A stretch of 6,668 nt of DNA from Polyangiaceae bacterium (lineage in GTDB: Bacteria; Myxococcota_A; Polyangia; Polyangiales; Polyangiaceae): assembly GCA_022447485.1 (NCBI GenBank), contig JAKVCH010000168.1:1-6668 (forward strand), given 5' to 3'. Numbering within the stretch: the stretch's first letter is position 1; each line of letters begins with the position of its first letter. Positions 1 to 4,879 of the stretch are shown one piece after another. The translations under genes and the position numbers were made by a program. The notes beneath the pieces are model-generated. The model saw nothing but the letters and a program-made list of their open reading frames with translations. It searched no databases and was not told the DNA's origin.

Positions 1-642
1 TTCTCGATAGAAATCGAGGCAGTCTTCGACTTCGAAGTTCTGAATATCCTCCATCCAGCCGATCGTTGGCCAATGATAAGAATGCTTCTGGAAGGCGAGC
101 TTCCAAAGAAGTTCTTCTGCTTTGCCCTCGACGTCGTCTTCAACTCGGTAGCGTCTTTCATTCGCTACAACCTCTTTTTCACTGTCCAATTGAGCCTGTT
201 GAAGAAGAAGTTTGCCCATTCGTAGGGCCTCGAGCTCCATGACTTTGGCGAGTTGCGACTTCGGAAAGGCTTCCTCGTATTGAGTAAAATCGAGCCAAGT
301 CGATGCATTATTATCGGCACCCGCAGACTCCATACGGCGATCAAACTCACCGGGGGCCAGTCCTTCCATTTCATTGAACATCAGATGTTCGAAGAGATGG
401 GCGAGGCCTGTTTTTCCAGGGCGCTCATGCCGAGAGCCGACGTCGAACCAGGTGTGGAGCGCTATAATAGGAGCACTTTTGTCTTGAAGGTGAAGGACTT
501 GTAGCCCATTTGCGAGAGCGTAGCGCTCTAATTCCAACTCTGGCGTGAGGCGGATGCTTTCCACGAACTCGATCTGAGCATGCGCAGGCGTATCCTCGTT
601 GAGCTTCTTCAAGAAGTTCTTCGGTGCGGAACGAGAGCTCAC
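1..642 (-). CDS. M16 family zinc metallopeptidase, 3'-truncated by window edge
   Basis: This is the N-terminal 214 residues of an insulinase/pitrilysin-like (M16) protease, and the gene continues beyond the left edge. Seen: the inverted zinc motif HLFEH at residues 82-86 (zinc ligands H82 and H86, catalytic base E85), and E162 in NERR 76 residues after H86, the usual place of the third zinc ligand. E155 lies seven residues earlier, as in pitrilysin. The typical lead-in is also present ([12 protein letters not shown] at 43-54, then FDVGSRHE at 66-73). I chose the GTG start at 642 because it overlaps the lepA stop as GTGA and has GGAAG (654-650) seven bases upstream, which indicates translational coupling to lepA. 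No signal peptide or lipobox is visible in the first 35 residues, which are polar, so a cytoplasmic location is likely. All active-site residues in this half are intact. The substrate cannot be told; M16 enzymes usually cut peptides or unfolded proteins. The C-terminal M16 half lies outside the window. Confidence 0.93.
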   Translation of the reverse strand, partial: MSSRSAPKNFLKKLNEDTPAHAQIEFVESIRLTPELELERYALANGLQVLHLQDKSAPIIALHTWFDVGSRHERPGKTGLAHLFEHLMFNEMEGLAPGEFDRRMESAGADNNASTWLDFTQYEEAFPKSQLAKVMELEALRMGKLLLQQAQLDSEKEVVANERRYRVEDDVEGKAEELLWKLAFQKHSYHWPTIGWMEDIQNFEVEDCLDFYRE

Positions 643-2447
643 TTGCCGTCTTCCAGCTTGAGCACGGCGAGGAAGGCCTCCTGGGGCACCTCAACATTAC
701 CCACTGCTTTCATGCGGCGCTTGCCTTCCTTTTGCTTTTCAAGAAGTTTCCGCTTGCGGGTAATATCACCACCGTAGCATTTAGCCGTCACATCCTTCCG
801 CAGGGCACGCACCGTTGTTCGAGCGACGACCTTGCTGCCGATCGCTGCCTGAATAGCGACTTCATACTGCTGTTGGGGGATGAGCTCCTTTAACTTCCCA
901 GCTAACGCGCGTCCGCGAAAGAAGGAGTTTTCGCGGTGTAAGATGATACTCAGGGCATCGAGAGGCTCCCCGTTCACCAGCATATCGAGCTTGATGAGAT
1001 CATTGGTCCGATAGCCCGCTAGTTCATAGTCCATACTGGCGAAGCCCTTTGTGGCGCTTTTCAGCTTATCGTGCATATCAAGGATCACCTCGCCCAAGGG
1101 GAGCTCGTAGCTGATAACGACATGGTCCGGCGTGTGGAAGTTTAAGGCGGTTTGGGTCCCTCGCCTCTCTTCGCAGAGTGCCACGCATGCCCCAACATAG
1201 GTAGATGGCACATGAATATTGACGTTGACGATTGGCTCTTCAATGCTGTCGAGTTCGCCCGGGCCGGGCAATTTGGAGGGGTTATCGACCAAGACGAGCT
1301 CACCGCTCTTCGTATGCGCACGATAAACAACGCTCGGAGCGGTGGTGATGAGGTCGAGATTATATTCTCGCTCCAATCGCTCTTGAATGATCTCCATATG
1401 CAGTAGCCCCAGAAAGCCGCAGCGAAAACCAAAGCCCAAAGCTTCTGAGGTATCGGGCTCGAAGGTGAAGGAAGAATCATTCAGATGAAGTTTGCTGAGG
1501 GCATCACGCAGGTCTTCGTATTCCGCAGAATCTGTCGGGAAGAGGCCGGCAAAGACCATGGGTTTGACCTCTTTGAACCCAGGCAGTGGTTCTGTTGCCC
1601 CATGCTGCGCAAGAGTGAGGGTGTCGCCAATCTTTGTGTCCTCCGTGCTTTTGATACTCGCGGCAGCGTAGCCAACTTCGCCCGCTTCGAGTTTTTTGAG
1701 GGGAATGGGGTGTGGTCCAAAGCAGCCCAGGTCCGTAATCTCGCAGACACGTCCGGTAGCCAGAAATTTTACTTTATCTCCCTTCTTGACGACGCCGTCG
1801 ACGACTCGCAGCATCACCATGGCTCCCCGATAGGGATCGTACCAACTATCGTAGACGAGAGCCCTCAATGGGCCTTCTTCACTACCCGAAGGAGGAGGGA
1901 TTTGGGCGACCACAGCCTCAAGAAGCTCAGCCACGCCTATCCCTGTTTTGCCGCTTGTCATTAAAGCGCCGCTACAATCCAATCCAACGACTTCTTCAAT
2001 ATCTTCGGCAACCCTGTCGATATCCGCAGAGGGAAGGTCGACCTTATTCAATACTGGGAGAATTTCTAAGTCGTTTTCCAGGGCTAAATAGGTATTCGCA
2101 ACTGTTTGGGCCTGAACGCTCTGGGTTGCATCCACAACGAGCAGAGCACCTTCGCATGCTCTTAAACTCGATGAAACCTCGTAGCTAAAATCGACATGGC
2201 CTGGAGTGTCGATCAATTGGACTTGATAGGTCTTCCCATCTTTGGCGTGATAATTGAGCCGAACAGATTGGGCTTTGATCGTGATGCCACGCTCTCGTTC
2301 TAGCTCTAACTTATCGAGAAATTGTTCTTTCTTTTCGCGTTCCTGAATTGCTCCGGTGACATCGAGAATTCGGTCAGCAAGGGTGCTTTTTCCGTGATCA
2401 ACATGGGCGATGATCGAGAAGTTACGAATGAGGGACTGATCTGACAT
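639..2447 (-). CDS. lepA: Elongation factor 4 (LepA), ribosomal back-translocase GTPase
   Basis: This is a 602-residue translational GTPase of full family length. The GTP-binding motifs are all visible: G1 AHVDHGKST (14-22), G2 RGITI (53-57), G3 DTPGH (80-84), G4 NKVD (134-137) and G5 SGKTG (165-169). The order of parts fits LepA rather than EF-G: a beta-barrel domain II follows the G domain, [14 protein letters not shown] marks the EF-G III/V-like part, there is no EF-G domain IV, and the LepA-specific basic C-terminal domain carries [12 protein letters not shown] near residue 558. LepA binds the ribosome and affects elongation and 30S assembly, especially under ionic stress (family knowledge). 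The protein ends in KLEDGK. The stop codon overlaps the start of the M16 peptidase gene by four bases, so the two form an operon. The ATG at 2447 begins the canonical N-terminus ([20 protein letters not shown]). No strong Shine-Dalgarno precedes it, only an A-rich stretch. Confidence 0.98.
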   Translation of the reverse strand: MSDQSLIRNFSIIAHVDHGKSTLADRILDVTGAIQEREKKEQFLDKLELERERGITIKAQSVRLNYHAKDGKTYQVQLIDTPGHVDFSYEVSSSLRACEGALLVVDATQSVQAQTVANTYLALENDLEILPVLNKVDLPSADIDRVAEDIEEVVGLDCSGALMTSGKTGIGVAELLEAVVAQIPPPSGSEEGPLRALVYDSWYDPYRGAMVMLRVVDGVVKKGDKVKFLATGRVCEITDLGCFGPHPIPLKKLEAGEVGYAAASIKSTEDTKIGDTLTLAQHGATEPLPGFKEVKPMVFAGLFPTDSAEYEDLRDALSKLHLNDSSFTFEPDTSEALGFGFRCGFLGLLHMEIIQERLEREYNLDLITTAPSVVYRAHTKSGELVLVDNPSKLPGPGELDSIEEPIVNVNIHVPSTYVGACVALCEERRGTQTALNFHTPDHVVISYELPLGEVILDMHDKLKSATKGFASMDYELAGYRTNDLIKLDMLVNGEPLDALSIILHRENSFFRGRALAGKLKELIPQQQYEVAIQAAIGSKVVARTTVRALRKDVTAKCYGGDITRKRKLLEKQKEGKRRMKAVGNVEVPQEAFLAVLKLEDGK

Positions 2448-2482
2448 GATAGCTTTTTTCTGGAGCCGGATCGTTTACCGGA

Positions 2483-2505
2483 AAAAGGGTTGCACGAGCC
2501 CTTTT
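2483..2505 (-). other. Short hairpin just upstream of lepA, possible weak terminator or mRNA 5' stem
   Basis: On the minus strand the sequence reads AAAAGGG, a 9-base loop, then CCCTTTTT. The stem has 7 bp but only three G-C pairs, and the T-run lies partly inside the stem, so it would be weak as an intrinsic terminator. It lies 36 bases before the lepA ATG. If the candidate promoter at 2513-2540 is real, the hairpin would sit almost exactly at the 5' end of the lepA mRNA, where stems often protect against decay. Sequence alone does not separate the two roles. Confidence 0.35.
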
Positions 2506-2512
2506 GTGTAGG

Positions 2513-2540
2513 CGCATAGCCTTCAGGCGACCAGCGTCAA
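2513..2540 (-). promoter_or_regulatory. Candidate sigma-70 type promoter for lepA
   Basis: On the minus strand there is TTGACG (2540-2535) as a -35 element matching TTGACA at five of six bases. It is followed after 16 bases by TATGCG (2518-2513) as a weak -10 element. Transcription would begin near 2506, about 60 bases before the lepA start, and would carry lepA and the M16 gene. The -35 is convincing but the -10 is not, so this is tentative. Confidence 0.3.
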
Positions 2541-2713
2541 GCACTCGCTCGACTTGGGGCCTCATTTATAAGCCAGGAAGTCGGGCTCCCCGTTGAAGCT
2601 GAGCTGGCTAGCTTGCAACACTGATTTCTTCGCAACTCCGAAGCTCTGCTGACCAGTTGAGGAGAGCTTCACGTCTGGTAGGGGCGACGCTTCTTCGACG
2701 GGTCGAGCGAGCT

Positions 2714-2911
2714 CTACTTCGAGGAACTGTCGGAAGTCTCCACCAAGTTGAGTTGTCCCGGAAGCTGGTCGGAATGTTTTGCTAAGACCAAATCAATGCC
2801 CTCGCGTATGAAGACGGCGACCGGAACCTTGGTGCGATCGTTCAAAAGCTGCAGCGCTTCGTTCTGCTCAGGGGTGACATACACCGTGGTGGAGATCTTT
2901 TTTCGCGCCAT
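2714..2911 (-). CDS. Small ribbon-helix-helix (Arc/CopG-like) DNA-binding protein
   Basis: This is a 65-residue protein with the shape of a ribbon-helix-helix regulator. A basic N-terminus leads into a short strand (KKISTTVYVTPEQ, residues 4-16), then a helix (about 16-26, NEALQLLNDRT), a turn with PVAVF (about 29-33) and a second helix (about 33-44, FIREGIDLVLAKH). A Ser/Asp-rich tail ends it. In this fold the strands of a dimer pair and enter the DNA major groove, with alternating residues such as T8, V10 and V12 reading bases (family knowledge). I chose the ATG at 2911 rather than an in-frame ATG 24 codons upstream because MARKKISTTVYVTPEQ is the family-like N-terminus. AAAGG lies immediately upstream, with rather short spacing. 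The gene stands alone, divergent from the lipoprotein operon, and could regulate itself or that operon. No antitoxin partner gene is adjacent. The target is unknown. Confidence 0.85.
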   Translation of the reverse strand: MARKKISTTVYVTPEQNEALQLLNDRTKVPVAVFIREGIDLVLAKHSDQLPGQLNLVETSDSSSK

Positions 2912-3076
2912 GACCTTTCGGAAAATAGCATGAAAAAGCTGCTTGTGCTCTGAAAATGACCAGACATTGCCATAGATTCCCATACGTACGTTGTCAGTCG
3001 GCTGAATATCTCTTAAGTTATCGTAATTATTATTAAATAGTCGTTTCTCCTGAGACTGTAGCGTCGTGTCTGCTAC

Positions 3077-3088
3077 ACTTCATGAAGT
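3077..3088. promoter_or_regulatory. Perfect 12-bp palindrome, possible operator
   Basis: ACTTCATGAAGT is identical to its own reverse complement. It lies in the divergent region between a DNA-binding protein gene and the lipoprotein operon, downstream of the AT-rich promoter-like core. Twofold symmetry fits a dimeric regulator, and the neighbouring ribbon-helix-helix protein is the obvious candidate. That link is inference. A 12-bp palindrome somewhere in 6.7 kb is not statistically compelling by itself. Confidence 0.3.
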
Positions 3089-3184
3089 CTTGTTGGTGGG
3101 TCGTTCGAGAGAAATACCTGTCTTTGGGCTCTAGAAGAACCCACCCATGCTCGTTATCATGAATGCGGGCCCTGGATTCGGGTC

Positions 3185-3189
3185 GGAAG
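3185..3189 (+). promoter_or_regulatory. Shine-Dalgarno deciding the start of lipoprotein 1
   Basis: GGAAG ends five bases before the ATG at 3195 and is the best ribosome-binding site in the region. The earlier in-frame ATG at 3147 has only AGAAGA at 3133-3138, and its immediate upstream bases can pair into a 7-bp stem with 3095-3101. I therefore prefer 3195, although neither start gives a signal peptide of normal length. Confidence 0.45.
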
Positions 3190-3194
3190 TTTTA

Positions 3195-4088
3195 ATGAAG
3201 GTACAATTTTTTCAGCCATCATTGGTGATAAAAGGGCCAGAGAAATCGACCGTCGAAGACTTTCGATCGAGCCTGAGCCAATCACATGCACCTTGGATAG
3301 ACGGGCGCATTGCCCGGGCGAGCGAAACCAAGGCGCGGCTTCGCCTTCACCGCTTCTTGCTTTTACCTTCTCTCGGATTGACAGTTCTATCCTCTGGGTG
3401 TTCTCAGCCAAAGTCTGCTGAGACTGCAGATATTCGAGCTTATCGAGATACTGAAATTGTTCTTGAGAATTGTTCGATTGAGTCGGAGGAAGCTATTGCT
3501 CTGGATGCGAACGCAGATGGCCGCCCTGAAGTCGTTCGAGTCATGGACGGAGACCGAGAGTTGTGTCGCGTCGTAGATTTGAATCTCGATGGCAAAGTGG
3601 ACCGCACCACTTTTTTTGATGATCTGGGCAAAGTACGACGGGTCGAAAGCGATTTTGATCGCGACGGTCGTATCGATGAAGTGGCGCTTTTTAAAAGCGG
3701 AATCATTCAGAGTCGTTTTCGTGCGACAACCATGGACGGAAATTTCGATACCTGGGAGTGCTACGAGAGAGGGGTTCTGAAGGAGACCGAGCGCGACGAA
3801 AACGGGGACGGTGCCATCGATCAATGGTGGGAGCATCCCGTACAAGGCTGTCCAATCATCCATGTCGATGCAGACCGCGATGGTCGTCCGGATCCTGGAG
3901 AAAGCATTGATTATTGCGAGGAAACAGGATTTGTCCCTCCCGTCGATCCGAATGTCGCCGCCGCTAAAAAAGATGCTGAAGCCGAGAAACGCGCTCAGGA
4001 AGAGAACCCGAAGCCAGAATCATCCGCCGCCCCCGCGCAGGAAGATGTTTCTTCTTCCTTGCCACCATTGGAAGGAGCCAGCGAATGA
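3195..4088 (+). CDS. Putative lipoprotein 1 with six DxNxDGxxD repeats
   Basis: I do not recognise a named family. Numbered from the ATG at 3195 (297 residues), a basic stretch KARLRLHR (46-53) and a hydrophobic run (54-68) end in the lipobox LSSGC with C69, so the mature protein should be a lipoprotein outside the cytoplasm. Six nine-residue acidic loops follow at 104-112, 128-136, 153-161, 177-185, 201-209 and 225-233. Starts are spaced 24, 25, 24, 24 and 24 residues. Examples are DLNLDGKVD and DENGDGAID. This is the Ca2+-loop pattern DxDxDGxxD known from FG-GAP, thrombospondin type 3 and EF-hand-like loops, so calcium binding is inferred. The fourth loop is degenerate (ATTMDGNFD) and the first ends in E. 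Further cysteines are 93, 124, 189, 219 and 241. The tail from about 254 is charged and Ala/Pro/Ser-rich. The 53 residues before the hydrophobic run are far too long for a normal signal peptide, and an ATG at 3147 would lengthen them to 69. The stop overlaps the paralogous gene as ATGA. Confidence 0.85.
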   Translation: MKVQFFQPSLVIKGPEKSTVEDFRSSLSQSHAPWIDGRIARASETKARLRLHRFLLLPSLGLTVLSSGCSQPKSAETADIRAYRDTEIVLENCSIESEEAIALDANADGRPEVVRVMDGDRELCRVVDLNLDGKVDRTTFFDDLGKVRRVESDFDRDGRIDEVALFKSGIIQSRFRATTMDGNFDTWECYERGVLKETERDENGDGAIDQWWEHPVQGCPIIHVDADRDGRPDPGESIDYCEETGFVPPVDPNVAAAKKDAEAEKRAQEENPKPESSAAPAQEDVSSSLPPLEGASE

Positions 4089-4813
4089 AATTGCAGAGCC
4101 TTTCTCTGATGATGCGCGAACTCAGTATTTTGACCGTCGCATTTGCCACCTTGAGCTGCAAGAATTCGCAAACTGCCGAGACGCCAGTTCAACAACCCGC
4201 TCTGCTCTTGAGCGCTGAGGACCAATCTCGGTGTGATTACGATCGCCCGGATCGAGATGTGCAAGAATCGGCGGCGCCCGGAACAGTCCGGCCGAATATT
4301 CGTCGAGTTTATGGTTATATCGGTGAGGGCGACCAGCAACGTCGAGTATTACTTTGTCGAGAGGCCGATACTAACTTTGATGGCAAGAAAGATTTAGTCC
4401 GCACTTACGATGACCAGGGACAGAAGCTCACAGAAGAGGCTGACGCTGATTATGATGGTCGGATCGATACCTGGATTTTCTATGATGGCCGACGCCCGGT
4501 ACGCGTGACCGTTGACACGACGGGGGATGGCCGCGCTGATGAGACTCGCTTTTATTCAGAGGGGGCGTTGCTACGTATTCAGCGCGATACCAATGCGGAC
4601 GGAAACTCCGATATTTTCGAGGTTTATAAGGAAGGTACGTTGCAGCGTATGGGTGTCGATTTGAATCATGACGGTCGCGTGGATCGGTGGGAGGTCGATA
4701 CGGCTCGGATTCGAGAATTAGCAGAGGCTGCCGCGGGAGGAGGAAGCCCTCAGAGTGAAGCTACGGAAGAAACTCAAGATGCCGAGGAGGCTGCGACAGA
4801 GGAGCCTGACTAA
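4085..4813 (+). CDS. Putative lipoprotein 2, paralogue with five DxNxDGxxD repeats
   Basis: This 242-residue protein has a short N-terminal hydrophobic segment (about 13-24) ending in ATLSC, with C25 as a plausible though non-canonical lipidation site. Five acidic loops start at residues 95, 120, 144, 168 and 192 (DTNFDGKKD, DADYDGRID, DTTGDGRAD, DTNADGNSD, DLNHDGRVD). That is a period of 25 then 24, 24 and 24. Between loops the units carry a Y-x-x-G-x-L type segment, such as FYSEGALLR and VYKEGTLQR. All five loops keep D at positions 1, 5 and 9, so Ca2+ binding is a fair inference. The remaining cysteines are C50 and C91, the latter in LLCREAD just before the first loop. The C-terminus from about 205 is Ala/Glu-rich and acidic. 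The ATG overlaps the previous stop (ATGA), and a strong GGAAGGAG (4070-4077) lies seven bases upstream, so the pair is translationally coupled. It is clearly a paralogue of lipoprotein 1. Function is unknown; an envelope binding or scaffold role is possible. Confidence 0.88.
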   Translation: MKLQSLSLMMRELSILTVAFATLSCKNSQTAETPVQQPALLLSAEDQSRCDYDRPDRDVQESAAPGTVRPNIRRVYGYIGEGDQQRRVLLCREADTNFDGKKDLVRTYDDQGQKLTEEADADYDGRIDTWIFYDGRRPVRVTVDTTGDGRADETRFYSEGALLRIQRDTNADGNSDIFEVYKEGTLQRMGVDLNHDGRVDRWEVDTARIRELAEAAAGGGSPQSEATEETQDAEEAATEEPD

Positions 4814-4862
4814 ATTAGGCGGTGTTTTTCCTTGCTCCAGCCGTGGTGGTGCTTTAGCGGCA

Positions 4863-4877
4863 AGCTGCTAAGCAGCT
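4863..4877 (+). other. Hairpin directly before the rluB ATG
   Basis: AGCTG (4863-4867) and CAGCT (4873-4877) can form a 5-bp stem with a CTAAG loop, inside the longer near-palindrome AGCTGCTAAGCAGCT. It ends two bases before the chosen ATG, where a ribosome-binding site would be expected. It could dampen initiation, or show that initiation really occurs at the upstream TTG (4832). It may also be chance. Confidence 0.3.
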
Positions 4878-4879
4878 GC

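Larger units (their letters stand above)
2448..2713. other. Gene-free region upstream of lepA with three inverted repeats
   Basis: I see no credible coding region in these 266 bases between lepA and the ribbon-helix-helix gene. They hold three inverted repeats. The first is AAAAGGG (2483-2489) with CCCTTTT (2499-2505). The second is CGACTT (2550-2555) with AAGTCG (2578-2583), extended inward by CCT (2560-2562) with AGG (2575-2577). The third is a perfect 8-bp pair, GAAGCTCT (2640-2647) with AGAGCTTC (2663-2670). Read on the minus strand, these could be the 3' end of the ribbon-helix-helix transcript, a structured lepA leader or a small RNA. None of the three is a textbook terminator. Conservation is unknown. 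Confidence 0.5.
2912..3194. other. Divergent intergenic region with AT-rich core and palindromes
   Basis: This stretch separates the minus-strand ribbon-helix-helix gene from the plus-strand lipoprotein operon, so it should carry promoters for both. It has an AT-rich core at about 3011-3040. A weak plus-strand promoter candidate is TTGTCA (2991-2996), 17 bases, then TAAGTT (3014-3019). A 6-bp inverted repeat, TGTAGC (3057-3062) with GCTACA (3072-3077), abuts a perfect palindrome at 3077-3088. GGTGGGT (3095-3101) also pairs with ACCCACC (3139-3145), directly before an ATG at 3147. The boundary with the lipoprotein gene is uncertain, because an open frame starts at 3147. Confidence 0.5.

Noticed and set aside
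425..697. A minus-strand open frame spanning the lepA/M16 junction
   Set aside because: It is in another frame from both genes. The M16 frame through the same bases carries the HLFEH zinc motif and a proper GTG start.
1485..1964. A 159-residue plus-strand open frame inside lepA
   Set aside because: It lies antisense to conserved LepA domain II/III sequence, has no recognisable motif or ribosome-binding site, and is explained by the codon structure of lepA.
2912..2983. A longer N-terminus for the ribbon-helix-helix protein
   Set aside because: The extra 24 residues do not fit the fold, and the family-like start MARKKISTTVYV lies at the internal ATG.
3387..3863. A 158-residue minus-strand open frame antisense to lipoprotein 1
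   Set aside because: It is a shadow of the repetitive GAT/GGT-rich lipoprotein codons, with no domain and no ribosome-binding site.
3811..4218. A 135-residue plus-strand frame bridging the two lipoprotein genes
   Set aside because: It is out of frame with both genes. The real genes show repeat periodicity and an ATGA junction with a strong ribosome-binding site.
3500..4700. Dockerin or true thrombospondin type 3 domains in the lipoproteins
   Set aside because: Dockerins have two loops in a helical pair, and type 3 repeats are shorter and cysteine-linked. Here the period is a regular 24 residues with beta-like linkers, so only the loop motif is shared.
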